A stretch of DNA of 64,000 nt from Peristeroidobacter soli (GCF_004138485.1 NZ_RYEV01000008.1:62001-126000), one strand, 5' to 3'. Shown: positions 35,552 through 43,990, counted from the stretch's first letter. Numbers and translations: made by a program. The notes: generated by a model from the letters alone, not told the origin.

Positions 35552-38091
35552 TTGCGCCGCTGCTCATCGAGGCGGCGATCACCGGGCCCATGCGGCGCTC
35601 ACCTGGGCGCACCTTGCTGGCCGTGCTTGCCATCGCGCTCGGCGTTGCGCTTGGGCTCGCCATCTATCTGATCAATCGCTCTGCCGCCGATGAGATTTCA
35701 TTGGCGGCGCGCAGCTTGTATGGGCTCGCGGATCTTGCTGTCGAGGGCGCAGCGGCGGGGTTCGATGAGAATTTGTATCCGCGCGTGGCTCGGGTTCCAG
35801 GCGTCGCGGTGGCGAGCCCGGTCGTGGAGGTCGAGGCCAGGATCGTGGGCGTTCGTCAGCCGCTGACTTTGTTGGGTGTGGATGGCTTTCGCTCGCGATT
35901 GTTACAGCCGGCGTTCGTTGCCACGGTGGCCGATTCCGAGGATGACCGGTCTGGTGGCGGCGATGACGAGGATCTGGATCAGTCCGATGATCGTTCGATC
36001 CTGTTGAGCGCCAGCGCGGCCCGCGAGTTGCAACTGGGGCGCGGCGATTCCATCGAGTTCCAGGTCGGCGTGAAGCGCGAGCGTTTGCGTGTGTCCGGCG
36101 TGTTGCCGCCCGCAGCGTTGCAGGACTTCGGCGGCGTTGTGGATATCGCGACGGCTCAGTGGGTGTTTGAACGGCTGGGCAAGTTGTCGCGGATCAATCT
36201 TCGGCTGGCGACGGGCTCGAGTCCGGAGCAAGTGAAGTCGGTGCTCACGGAACTGCTGCCTCCTACCGTTCGTGTCACGACGCCGGGGCAGGCAACCGAC
36301 GACGCCCTGCGGTTGTCGCGAGCGTATCGCTCCAATCTCACGGCGCTTGCGTTGGTGGCGTTATTCACGGGCGGTTTCTTTGTTTACTCGACGCAATCGC
36401 TGGCCGCGTTGCGCCGTCGTCGCGAGTTCGCGGTCATGCATGCGATCGGCGTCACTCGTCGCGAGCAATTGCTGTTGATGCTTTCGGGCAGCGTGATCGT
36501 TGGCGTGCTCGGTGCGGCGCTTGGCATCGTGCTCGGCGTGATGATCGCGCGGATCGGGTTGAGCGCGCTCGGTGCGGATCTGGGCGCTGGATATTTTCGC
36601 GGGCTTGCGCCGGGATTGAATGTTCACATTCTGGAAGTCGCGGTGTTCTCGTTGCTTGGCATCGGCGTGGCGGTTGCCGGCGCGTTGCGGCCGGCGCTCG
36701 ACGCGGCTCGCGTTCCAACCGCCAGCGCATTGAAGGCCGGCGACATCACCAGCGGTGAAATCCGGTCGCATCGCTGGACAGTGCTGACGCTGATTGTGCT
36801 GGCGGCCATCACAGTGAGTCTGCCACCTATCGGTGGGCTGCCATTGCCAGGGTTCGTCGCTATCGCGCTGTTTCTCATCAGCTGTGTGGTGGCGATGCCT
36901 TCGGTCGTGCGCCTCGTGCTTCGTCATGCGCCACGCTGGCGTCGTCTGCCGTACGAGATCGCCATCGCGCAGATCGCGGGCACGGCGCGATACGCGACGC
37001 TGAGTGTTTCCTCCATCATCGTCAGTTTCAGCTTGATGGCGTCGATGGCCATCATGGTCACGTCGTTCCGCGAGTCGCTCGATCAGTGGACGCAGAAAGT
37101 GTTGCCGGCGGATTTATATGTACGCGTCGGTTATGTGGGGCAGTCGTCGTATCTGGATGAGCCGCTGGCCCAGGCGATGGCGCATGTGCCCGGCGTCGAG
37201 CACGTGGAGTACAACCGCCTTGCCCGGGTGCAGCTGTCCGCCGATCGGCCGGCGCTGACGTTGATTGCGCGTTCCATGAATCGCGATCATCCGGATAAGA
37301 CGTTGTGGATGATGAGCACGGCGAGCAATGACATTCCGAGCGGTGCCGTGCCGGTGTGGGTGAGTGAGGCGGCGTCGGACCTGTACGCGATCAAGTCCGG
37401 TGATGAGATCAAGTTCGATCTTGCGGGTAAGACGGTTGAGGCGTCGGTGCGCGGCGTGTGGCGCGACTATGAACATCAGAACGGCGCTATCGTCATGGCG
37501 CGCGATGATTACGTGGCCTTCACCGGCGACCGCGCGGTCAATACGGTTTGGTTCTGGCTCGGTCACGGCGCGGACATCAGCAAGGTCGGCACTGCGATTC
37601 GAGATTTGCTGCCGCCGGGTACCGATCACGACATGCGGACGCCGGGCGAGGTGCGCAAGCTGTCGCTTGCAGCGTTCGATCGAACGTTTGCCATTACGTA
37701 TCTGCTGGAACTGGTGGCGGTGACGATCGGTTTGTTCGGCATCGCCGCCGGCATCAGCGCTCAAGTGCTGGCCCGGCGCAGCGAGTTTGGCGCGCTCAGA
37801 CACCTCGGTTTCACGCGCGGGCAGGTGGCGACGATGCTGGCGATCGAAGGGTCCGTGCTCGGGGCGCTGGGCGTGATCGTCGGGTTGATCGCGGGCACGG
37901 TCATCAGTTTGATTCTGATCTATGTCGTGAACCGGCAGTCGTTTCACTGGAGCATGGATTTGAGCGCGCCGGTGGCGTTGCTCACCGGCTTGAGCGTGGC
38001 GTTGATCGCAGCCGCTGCGTTGATCGCGGTGGTGAGCGGCCGCCAGGCCATGGGCGGCGAGGTCGTGCGCGCGGTCAGGGAGGATTGGTGA
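35548..38091 (+). CDS. FtsX-family ABC permease
   Basis: An 847-residue permease with two FtsX units. TM1 (TLLAVLAIALGVALGLAIYL) is followed by a periplasmic MacB-like domain, then FtsX helices (~245-390, including VIVGVLGAALGIVLGVMIARIG). Central helices and a second periplasmic domain precede the final FtsX unit (~705-840, LVAVTIGLFGIAAGISAQVL). An acidic insert (GGGDDEDLDQSDD) lies in the first periplasmic domain. The start is GTG in a GTGA overlap with the ATPase. Its stop overlaps the next ATG by 1 bp. The large double-FtsX form matches permeases paired with AttH-like proteins; the transported molecule is unknown, with lipid or lipoprotein likely. Confidence 0.9.
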   Translation: MIAPLLIEAAITGPMRRSPGRTLLAVLAIALGVALGLAIYLINRSAADEISLAARSLYGLADLAVEGAAAGFDENLYPRVARVPGVAVASPVVEVEARIVGVRQPLTLLGVDGFRSRLLQPAFVATVADSEDDRSGGGDDEDLDQSDDRSILLSASAARELQLGRGDSIEFQVGVKRERLRVSGVLPPAALQDFGGVVDIATAQWVFERLGKLSRINLRLATGSSPEQVKSVLTELLPPTVRVTTPGQATDDALRLSRAYRSNLTALALVALFTGGFFVYSTQSLAALRRRREFAVMHAIGVTRREQLLLMLSGSVIVGVLGAALGIVLGVMIARIGLSALGADLGAGYFRGLAPGLNVHILEVAVFSLLGIGVAVAGALRPALDAARVPTASALKAGDITSGEIRSHRWTVLTLIVLAAITVSLPPIGGLPLPGFVAIALFLISCVVAMPSVVRLVLRHAPRWRRLPYEIAIAQIAGTARYATLSVSSIIVSFSLMASMAIMVTSFRESLDQWTQKVLPADLYVRVGYVGQSSYLDEPLAQAMAHVPGVEHVEYNRLARVQLSADRPALTLIARSMNRDHPDKTLWMMSTASNDIPSGAVPVWVSEAASDLYAIKSGDEIKFDLAGKTVEASVRGVWRDYEHQNGAIVMARDDYVAFTGDRAVNTVWFWLGHGADISKVGTAIRDLLPPGTDHDMRTPGEVRKLSLAAFDRTFAITYLLELVAVTIGLFGIAAGISAQVLARRSEFGALRHLGFTRGQVATMLAIEGSVLGALGVIVGLIAGTVISLILIYVVNRQSFHWSMDLSAPVALLTGLSVALIAAAALIAVVSGRQAMGGEVVRAVREDW

Positions 38092-39170
38092 TGCGAATCG
38101 CCGCGCACGTCTTCACGACGCTGGTGGTTGCGCTCCTCGTGACCGCCGGCGTTCGCGCCGACGTGGTCTATCCAACCGTCACGCCAGGCTATCAGCTCTC
38201 GTTCCCTCTCGACGAAGGCAGTCATCCCCAGTTCAAGACCGAGTGGTGGTATGTCACTGGCTGGCTCGAGGCCGCGGGTGGCGCGCCCGTTGGATTCCAA
38301 CTGACGTTCTTCCGCTCTCGCACCGGCATCGACGACGACAATCCCTCGCGCTTCGCTCTGCGTCAGGTCTTGTTCGGTCACCTTGCCATCAGCGATCCAA
38401 AGCGCGGCACTCTGTTACATCACGAGAAGTCCGCGCGCCCTGGCTTCGGTCTCGCCGATGCCGCGGAAGGATCGCTCGATGTTTATATCGACGACTGGCA
38501 ACTGCGCCGGGACGGCGACACCTACATCGCGGTCGCCAAAGCCGATGACTTGCAGATCGACCTGAAGCTGCAACCGCAAGCGCCGCCCTTGCTTCAAGGC
38601 GATCGCGGCTTCAGCCAGAAAGGTCCGAGCCCGAGCTCGGCCAGCTATTACTACAGCCTGCCGCAACTCGCCGTCACCGGACGCATGGCCGTCGCTGGTA
38701 AAGATCAAGCCGTGCGCGGCGTCGCCTGGTTCGATCACGAGTGGTCCGGCGCCATCGTCGATGAGCGCGCGCAGGGGTGGGATTGGGTCGGTCTCAATCT
38801 CGACGACGGGGGCGCGTTGATGATGTTCCAGATGCGAGACGCTCAGGGCGGTGCGCTGTGGGCTGCGGCCAAGTGGCGTGCTGCCGGCGCCAGCGAAGGT
38901 GTTTCCTATCAACCCGAAGCCGTGACGTGGAAGTCAGTGCGCGACTGGCGCTCGCCCCGCACGGGTGTCCGGTATCCGGTCGAGTGGCAGGTCAAGGTCG
39001 GCGACAGAGTCATTACCTTGCAGCCACTGATCGACGATCAGGAGAACGACGCCAGCGGCAGCACCGGCACGATCTATTGGGAAGGCGCCGTTCGCGCGTT
39101 CGAGGGCGACCGGCCCATCGGTCGCGGCTATCTGGAAATGACCGGTTATGCAAAGAGGATGCGGCTGTAG
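38091..39170 (+). CDS. AttH / CrtC-like lipocalin-fold secreted protein
   Basis: A 359-residue exported protein of the lipocalin-like AttH family (related to carotenoid 1,2-hydratase CrtC). Signal peptide VFTTLVVALLVTAGVRA, then the hallmark HPQFKTEWWYVTGWLE near the start, FQLTFFRSR, and in the second half GVAWFDHEWSGAI and WDWVGLNLDDGGALMMFQMR, ending GYLEMTGY. ATG 38091 overlaps the permease stop (TGATG), so the ABC genes and this gene are one translational unit. The family binds or modifies a hydrophobic molecule handled by the ABC transporter. Carotenoid hydratase activity is unlikely because no carotenoid genes are nearby. Confidence 0.88.
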   Translation: MRIAAHVFTTLVVALLVTAGVRADVVYPTVTPGYQLSFPLDEGSHPQFKTEWWYVTGWLEAAGGAPVGFQLTFFRSRTGIDDDNPSRFALRQVLFGHLAISDPKRGTLLHHEKSARPGFGLADAAEGSLDVYIDDWQLRRDGDTYIAVAKADDLQIDLKLQPQAPPLLQGDRGFSQKGPSPSSASYYYSLPQLAVTGRMAVAGKDQAVRGVAWFDHEWSGAIVDERAQGWDWVGLNLDDGGALMMFQMRDAQGGALWAAAKWRAAGASEGVSYQPEAVTWKSVRDWRSPRTGVRYPVEWQVKVGDRVITLQPLIDDQENDASGSTGTIYWEGAVRAFEGDRPIGRGYLEMTGYAKRMRL

Positions 39171-39180
39171 TCGGTCGCGC

Positions 39181-39194
39181 TTGATCTGGATCAA
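39181..39194 (+). promoter_or_regulatory. FNR/ANR-type binding site
   Basis: ttgatctggatcaa is a perfect match to the FNR consensus TTGATnnnnATCAA. It is centred about 68 bp upstream of the ATG of the small exported protein (39256) and 10 bp after the AttH-like stop. A transcription start ~27 bp before that ATG would place the site at -41.5, the activating position. Confidence 0.65.
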
Positions 39195-39255
39195 AAGGTG
39201 AGCCGCGCCGCTCATCAATACTCATCTCCGTCATCAAAGTGCATACGGAGCCCCA

Positions 39256-39612
39256 ATGAGTTTTCACAAACCCCTTGCCCTGGTCGGCGTGGCGATCCTC
39301 GCCTCGGCCCCGTTCCTCGCTCAGGCCAGCCCGCTCCACAAAGCGACCAATGCCTGCGTCTCGGCGTTCGTCGACACGTATCTGTCTCAGGCCAGGAAAG
39401 TTCGCGTCCGCGTGGTCGATGGCGCGGCCAGCCCGCTCGACTACTTCCCGAAGCAATTCACGATCGCGCTGAGCGCCTACACGCGCAGCGGCAAGGAAGT
39501 GGCCACGGCTCGCTGTGTGGCGAGCAACAAAGGTCAGGTGCTGGTGCTCGACAATCCTCCGGTGGAGGAATATCTGGCGACCGCGGATTTCGTGGTTGGA
39601 TTGAAGCGCTGA
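39256..39612 (+). CDS. Small exported protein of unknown function
   Basis: A 118-residue protein with a clear signal peptide (LALVGVAILASAPFLAQA, cleavage after about residue 24). The mature ~94 residues contain two cysteines (N-A-C-V near 33 and A-R-C-V near 87), which may form a disulfide, and mixed alpha/beta sequence (KKVRVRVVDGAASPLDYF-type region, FTIALSAYTRSGKEVATA). No family was recognised. A Shine-Dalgarno ACGGAG lies before the ATG. An FNR-type site upstream suggests expression under low oxygen. Its 3' end is 8 bp from the convergent rraA gene, with no terminator hairpin seen. Confidence 0.8.
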   Translation: MSFHKPLALVGVAILASAPFLAQASPLHKATNACVSAFVDTYLSQARKVRVRVVDGAASPLDYFPKQFTIALSAYTRSGKEVATARCVASNKGQVLVLDNPPVEEYLATADFVVGLKR

Positions 39613-39620
39613 GCCGATCG

Positions 39621-40103
39621 TTACTCGAGCAGAGCGCGGCGGGCGACGATGACGCCGTCTTCGTCGGCGTACAGCCAATCGCCGGGCCGGAAGGCGACGC
39701 CGCCGAAGCGGACGACGATATCGCGTTGACCTTCGCCGCGCTTGTCGGTCTTCATGGGATGCGTGCCCAGGGCTTTGACGCCGATGGGCATGTCGGCGAG
39801 CGCCGCGGAGTCGCGGACGCAGCCGTAGACGACGATGCCGGCCCAGCCGTTGTCGACCGCCTTCTGGGCGAGCATGTCGCCGACGACGGCGCGACGCATC
39901 GAACCGCCCGCGTCGATGACCAGCACGCGGCCGTTGCCGGCTTCAGCGGTCAGCTCGCGGACCAATGAATTGTCTTCGAAGCATTTGATGGTGGCGATCT
40001 GGCCGCCGAACTGCACCTGGCCGCCGAAGTCGCCGAACAGCGGCTCGCAGATGTCCAACTCGTCGCTGAATTGATCGCAAAGATCGGCAGTTCTGATATC
40101 CAC
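39621..40103 (-). CDS. rraA: RraA family protein (RNase E regulator / HMG-type aldolase)
   Basis: A 160-residue protein of the RraA fold. Landmarks: TADLCDQFSDELDICEPLF at the N-terminus, VLVIDAGGSMRRAVVGDMLA and WAGIVVYGCVRDSAALADMP in the core, then GVAFRPGDWLYADEDGVIVA. E. coli RraA inhibits RNase E; close relatives are 4-hydroxy-4-methyl-2-oxoglutarate/oxaloacetate aldolases and share the GD and R-D residues seen here. The short length and lack of an aromatic degradation operon favour RraA, but the aldolase activity cannot be excluded. Transcribed toward the exported-protein gene; 107 bp after the SPOR-like gene, possibly co-transcribed. Confidence 0.88.
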   Translation of the reverse strand: MDIRTADLCDQFSDELDICEPLFGDFGGQVQFGGQIATIKCFEDNSLVRELTAEAGNGRVLVIDAGGSMRRAVVGDMLAQKAVDNGWAGIVVYGCVRDSAALADMPIGVKALGTHPMKTDKRGEGQRDIVVRFGGVAFRPGDWLYADEDGVIVARRALLE

Positions 40104-40210
40104 GGCCCGGCCTCGTCAAGGAAAGAGACGGAGCAGTTTGCCGCAGATCCTGTGACAGACGCGAGAGGGCGCGCGGAAACGCCGCGCCCGCCGGTGCGTG
40201 AGACCGGCCG

Positions 40211-42481
40211 TTATTTCTTCTTGCCCAGCAGGCGCGACAGCAGCGAGCCGTTCGTCGGCAGCTTGCGAACGCCGCTCTCCGACAGCTCGACTTCGCGCGC
40301 CTCGTCCATCAACTCCTCGGTCAGGCTCCTCTTGAGCTGCTTGTGCTTGCCGGTGTTACCGGCGCGCGTGGGCTCCGAGCGCTTGGTGGCGGGGACGGCG
40401 GACTTGGCGGCAACCCGGCTGTCCAGTGCTTTGTGAACGCCGGTGGAGTTCAGTTTGAACGAGCCCGTGGCATTGGGCTTGAAGGCGCCGGTGGCGTTGG
40501 GCTTGAACGCGCCGGTTGCGCCGGGCTTGAATGTGCCCGTGGCGGAGTTCAGCGAGCCCGTGGCGTTCGGGCGGAACGCGCCGGTGGCATTGGGACGGAA
40601 CGCACCGGTCGCCGACGGATCGACTTCCATGGTGACGGTCGGCACGACCGGCGAGCGATTGGCGCGGGCGTTGTTGAGCTCGACCACATTGTTCTTCGGC
40701 TCTTCCGGTTCGGCGCGACGCGGCTGTGGAGCATCTTTGAAGCGCAACTGCTCGGCGACGCTGATACGCAGCACCGACGGCGCGGGGAAGAAGGTCTTGA
40801 GATAGCCGGAGACGGCTTCAGCCGACACGGCTTCCTTGAAGAAACCGAGGCGCAGCGAGTGCACGATCTTGCCGCTGCCGGCCGTGGCGACGGAATACAG
40901 CCGATACGCTTCGAAGATGTCGAGATGCGGCAGGATGTCCAGATTCACCGGCTGCTCGGATGCGGCCAGCTGAATCGCAAACCACTTCTCCTGAGCGGCA
41001 TCGCTCATCTCTTCGTTGGTCAGCGCGCGAATGGTCTGCGTGCTGTCCAGATTCGGATGCACGTTCGACGCGTCGCGAACCGGCGCGGGCGGCACTTGCT
41101 TCGGAGCGGGCGTCGCCTTGTTGACCACTGGAGGAGCGGCGGGCTTCGCGGGCGGTTCGCTCTTCTTCGCAACGGGCGGTGGCGATGCAGGCTTCGCGGC
41201 AGCGGGAGCCGGCTTCGGCGCAGGCGCGGCGGGTTTAGCGGCCGCTGCTTTGTTCGTCACAGCGGGCGCCGGAGCGGGAGCGGCGGCCTTGGCCGGCGGC
41301 TCGTCGTAGAGGTCGAGCTCGAACGCGTCGACTTCTTCGATGTTGAGGCCCTTGCCGACGTGATACGGCTCGTTCGATGCGCTCGACTTCTGAGCGGTGG
41401 CCGGCGTCGGTTCAGGATCGGAGAAGGTCAGCGCAGGCACGCGCACGCTCGATGCTGTGTCCAGCTTCGGCGGGACGCTGGCAGGCGCGGGCGGAGTTGC
41501 AGGCTTGCGCGCGACGGGGGCAGGCGCGGCCGACGGAGGTGTCGGCGTGGTCTTGATCTTCAGCTTACTGGTGTCGAGCGCGGCGAATTTGCCGCTCAAC
41601 AAACCGACAGCGAGCGGCTCTTTCGATGGTGCCGGTGTCGGGGCAGCAGGCGCGGGATCATCGTTCCAGCTCATCTCATCGAGGCCAATGGCTTCGGTGA
41701 GCGCTTTGATCTTCGGCAACGAAGCGGACGTGACCGCGGCCTTGGTCTCTTCGTCCGGCTCCCAAGTCATTTCGACGACTTCGTCGCTCGGCGCTTTGAC
41801 GGCGGGCTTGGCGGGCTGAGCGGGTTTCGCCGCCGCAGCGGGTTTTGCAGCGGCCTGCGCCGCTACAGGCGGCGCGACGACAGGAGCGGGCGCAGCTTTC
41901 TGAGCGGGGGCTGCAGCGACAAGAGCGGGCGCAGCTTTCTGAGCAGGGGCTGAAGCGACAGGAGCGGGCGCAGCTTTCTGGGTAGGGGCTGCAGCGACAG
42001 GAGCGGGCGCGACCTTCGGAGCAGGAGCCGCAGCGACAGGAGCTTTCGGAGCCGGAGCTGCGGCAACGGGAGCCGGCGGCGTGTTGACCACAGCAACAGT
42101 TGGACGCGGCGCGAGCGCAGGTGTCGAAGCCGCAGCGGGCAAATAGCCGCGAGCGAAGCGACGATCTTCATCGCTCAGGCTGGTGGTGAATGCGGTTGGA
42201 TACTGCTGACGAACGACAGTGAGCACTCGTTCGGCATGCGCTTCGTTGGTGAAGAAGCCGAGTCGCAAGCGATGCCGCGTGCGTCCATCCTCGACGCGCG
42301 CGACCTGATAAAGCTTGTAGTTCTCGAGACCGGGAATGTTTCGTCCCGTCGTCGACACTGGCGCGATCGACGCGCACAGGTTGATGACGAACAGCTGCGT
42401 GCCGCTCCCTGAGCTCTGGGAGACGAGCGGCGGCTGTGAGCTTTCCGGCTCTACATAGACCTTGCTGGTATTGTCGTCCAC
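40211..42481 (-). CDS. Large Pro/Ala-rich protein with two SPOR-like domains and C-terminal TG-repeat region
   Basis: A 756-residue protein of unknown function. It has no signal peptide or TM helix. An N-terminal SPOR-like domain (~28-105; QLFVINLCASIAPV ... HRLRLGFFTNEAHAERVL) is followed by a long Ala/Pro-rich disordered region with tandem repeats. A second similar domain lies at ~520-605 (KWFAIQLAASEQPV ... HSLRLGFFKEAVSAEAV). Then come seven or eight NATGAFKP-type octads and a basic C-terminus ending RLLGKKK. GTG 42481 is chosen for its Shine-Dalgarno GGGGAAG; a GTG at 42514 is also in frame. A c-di-GMP-I riboswitch lies ~175 bp upstream, so synthesis is probably set by c-di-GMP. SPOR domains normally bind denuded glycan in the periplasm, which conflicts with the missing export signal. 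Confidence 0.82.
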   Translation of the reverse strand: MDDNTSKVYVEPESSQPPLVSQSSGSGTQLFVINLCASIAPVSTTGRNIPGLENYKLYQVARVEDGRTRHRLRLGFFTNEAHAERVLTVVRQQYPTAFTTSLSDEDRRFARGYLPAAASTPALAPRPTVAVVNTPPAPVAAAPAPKAPVAAAPAPKVAPAPVAAAPTQKAAPAPVASAPAQKAAPALVAAAPAQKAAPAPVVAPPVAAQAAAKPAAAAKPAQPAKPAVKAPSDEVVEMTWEPDEETKAAVTSASLPKIKALTEAIGLDEMSWNDDPAPAAPTPAPSKEPLAVGLLSGKFAALDTSKLKIKTTPTPPSAAPAPVARKPATPPAPASVPPKLDTASSVRVPALTFSDPEPTPATAQKSSASNEPYHVGKGLNIEEVDAFELDLYDEPPAKAAAPAPAPAVTNKAAAAKPAAPAPKPAPAAAKPASPPPVAKKSEPPAKPAAPPVVNKATPAPKQVPPAPVRDASNVHPNLDSTQTIRALTNEEMSDAAQEKWFAIQLAASEQPVNLDILPHLDIFEAYRLYSVATAGSGKIVHSLRLGFFKEAVSAEAVSGYLKTFFPAPSVLRISVAEQLRFKDAPQPRRAEPEEPKNNVVELNNARANRSPVVPTVTMEVDPSATGAFRPNATGAFRPNATGSLNSATGTFKPGATGAFKPNATGAFKPNATGSFKLNSTGVHKALDSRVAAKSAVPATKRSEPTRAGNTGKHKQLKRSLTEELMDEAREVELSESGVRKLPTNGSLLSRLLGKKK
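40444..40614 (-). repeat. 24-bp tandem repeats coding for NATGAFKP octads
   Basis: Seven or so imperfect 24-bp units within the C-terminal part of the SPOR-like gene, each coding for Asn-Ala-Thr-Gly-(Ala/Ser/Thr)-Phe-(Lys/Arg)-Pro. The third-position changes between units show they are not recent exact duplications. Confidence 0.75.
41880..42035 (-). repeat. 39-bp tandem repeats coding for 13-residue Ala/Pro units
   Basis: Four near-identical 39-bp units (starts 41880, 41919, 41958, 41997) coding for APAPVAAAPAQKA-type segments between the two SPOR-like domains. The high DNA identity makes copy number likely to vary between strains. Confidence 0.8.
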
Positions 42482-42655
42482 GTTTCTTCCCCAACCCGTT
42501 GCGCCGCTGATCACCGCTGCCCGCGGTGGACGCGCTTTCAGCTGAACGGAACATCATTTCGGCGGGGGAGTGAGCGCGCACATGCGCATCGCGCTCGTTC
42601 ACGGCAGTTTCGCTGTTATCTTTTGTGGCGAAACCGTTGCCGCATTATGTCGCGG

Positions 42656-42742
42656 CCCCGTGGCAACCCCGCTGTCTTAGGAAATGAATCCGTTAGACCG
42701 GAAGCTTTGCGTCCTCGCCTTTCGGCGAGTTTGCCCAGTAAA
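42656..42742 (-). ncRNA. c-di-GMP-I riboswitch (GEMM-I)
   Basis: On the minus strand the leader of the SPOR-like gene carries the full GEMM-I signature in order: GGGCAAAC, a P2 hairpin capped by a GAAA tetraloop (ctcgccgaaaggcgag), GGACGCAAAGC, TCCGGTCTAA, a CCTAAG tetraloop-receptor-like segment, and the closing AGCGGGGTTGCC. The 3' strand GTTGCC (42662-42667) is complementary to GGCAAC at 42636-42641 in the following leader. That GGCAAC belongs to an alternative stem with gcgaaactgccg, so ligand binding could switch pairing. About 175 nt separate the aptamer from the GTG at 42481. The rest of the 417-bp gap (42743-42898) shows no gene. Confidence 0.9.
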
Positions 42743-42898
42743 TCTAGCAATCGTCTTGGAACGATTCGATCATCGGCACGCGCAGGGCATAAGTCAAGCT
42801 GTACGGTCGCTTTCAGCAGACGAGGGGGATTGGCGACAAGTGACTTGCTGGCAGCGCCTTGGGGTTATGTCTCATTTGGCGTTTTTTCAAGGTCCAAA

Positions 42899-43234
42899 TC
42901 AGACCGCCATGCGCGTCCAGGCTTCCTTGCTGGCACTCGCCGGCTCGCCCGCCATGATGCGAGGCGCGAGCTGAGAAACGATATGGACCTGTGCCGCGTC
43001 GGACAGACCGAGCGCGCGCAATGCGCCTTCCAATCCTTCGATCAACTGCCGACGTTCGCTTTCCGTCGGGCAACTGTCACGTGCCAGCGCGGCGAGCTCG
43101 TCGCCCACGCTTTCCAGGGTTTCCGCGATCGATGGCGCAAACTCACTCAAGTCGCCACGCAGCCGCGCGGCGAAGCGAAACGAGTTGTATGCGCACACGT
43201 ACGCGCGATGTCTGAGCTTCAAGTTCTTCAACAT
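42899..43234 (-). CDS. Small conserved-looking cytoplasmic protein, function unknown
   Basis: A 111-residue all-helical protein, with no signal or TM helix. ATG 43234 (MLKNLKLRHRAYVCAYNSFR) is chosen because codon use becomes GC3-rich, like the neighbours, only from there; an in-frame start at 43357 codes for Arg/Pro-rich sequence that looks non-coding. Segments such as LESVGDELAALARDSCPTES and RRQLIEGLEGALRALGLSDA suggest a helical bundle. No family was recognised. It ends ~155 bp before the riboswitch aptamer. It may share the promoter that serves the riboswitch-controlled gene, or be independent. Confidence 0.62.
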   Translation of the reverse strand: MLKNLKLRHRAYVCAYNSFRFAARLRGDLSEFAPSIAETLESVGDELAALARDSCPTESERRQLIEGLEGALRALGLSDAAQVHIVSQLAPRIMAGEPASASKEAWTRMAV

Positions 43235-43503
43235 TCCCACCGCATCGGTCTCCCGCACGAAGCCACGCGGGCGAAAGTGTGAAGGGCGACACGAATCCGA
43301 CGGTGTGCGCTGGATCGCAAAACCGGGTCGCATTCCTGCGTTGTATTTACGCCGCATTACGGATCAAGCACGTACGCCCAAAGTATTTTCTGCTGCGAAA
43401 ATTTCATGCGCGCGCCGTTGACAATGAGCCACAGCCGTGATGCTGGGCGGGTGGCGAAAAAATCGCCACGAGGGAAACAGGAGCGGGCGCGCGGCCGCGC
43501 TAC
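43235..43503. other. Intergenic region upstream of the small helical protein
   Basis: AT-richer than its surroundings. Contains a small hairpin (gtggcga, loop aaaaa, tcgccac; 43451-43469) after the 43504-43803 gene. No gene or promoter could be assigned with confidence. Confidence 0.4.
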
Positions 43504-43803
43504 TTACGCGCGGCCAACGTTGCGATCCGTGGGTGAATGGAAATATTCGCTTTCTTCGGCGAACTGGCGCATCAGCTTGCGCAGCTCCTCGATGCGGCCC
43601 TCGGCGGTGCTGATCGGCTGACATTCTTCGCACTCGGGATCCGAACAGGGTTGTCGCGAGTACAACCAGTACTGGACGGCGCCCGCCAGCAGACCGTCGG
43701 CAATGTCCCAGATGTCGGCCTTGTCATCCGTATCGGCGATCCGGTTGCCCAGATCGACGGCCTTGCCGAAGGCTTCGCTGAAGGGGTTGTCGGTTTCCTG
43801 CAT
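43504..43803 (-). CDS. Small acidic protein with CxxxxCxxC motif
   Basis: A 99-residue acidic protein, function unknown. A helical first half (AFGKAVDLGNRIADTDDKAD, DIADGLLAGAVQYWLYSRQP) is followed by a cysteine cluster PCSDPECEEC that could bind zinc, then a helix (EGRIEELRKLMRQFAEESEY). ATG 43803 is chosen; a GTG at 43815 is in frame and would add Val-Thr-Pro-Pro only. Neither has a clear Shine-Dalgarno. It is divergent from the 43991 gene; the region between holds a cgggcgg-gaa-ccgcccg hairpin (43817-43833). Codon use and length argue for a real gene. Confidence 0.68.
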   Translation of the reverse strand: MQETDNPFSEAFGKAVDLGNRIADTDDKADIWDIADGLLAGAVQYWLYSRQPCSDPECEECQPISTAEGRIEELRKLMRQFAEESEYFHSPTDRNVGRA

Positions 43804-43990
43804 GGGGGGCGTCACTCGGGCGGGAACCGCCCGTTGCTCTCATTGAAGATGGCCCCATTGTAACGGCGTTGTGCCCCCTGACGAAGACTGTCACCGCCTT
43901 GAACAACGCGAAGACGGCTGGTCTACTGTCATAAAGCACCCAGGCACCCACCCGCCCGTCGCAAGCGGGCGAATTCATTAGAGGTTTCAC

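Noticed and set aside
39621-40103. 4-hydroxy-4-methyl-2-oxoglutarate aldolase as the main call
   Set aside because: Same fold, but no aromatic-degradation genes around it. RraA was preferred, with the aldolase kept as an alternative.
40343-41953. 536-codon frame antisense to the SPOR-like gene
   Set aside because: The Gly/Arg-rich repeats are the complement of the Ala/Pro repeats in the sense gene.
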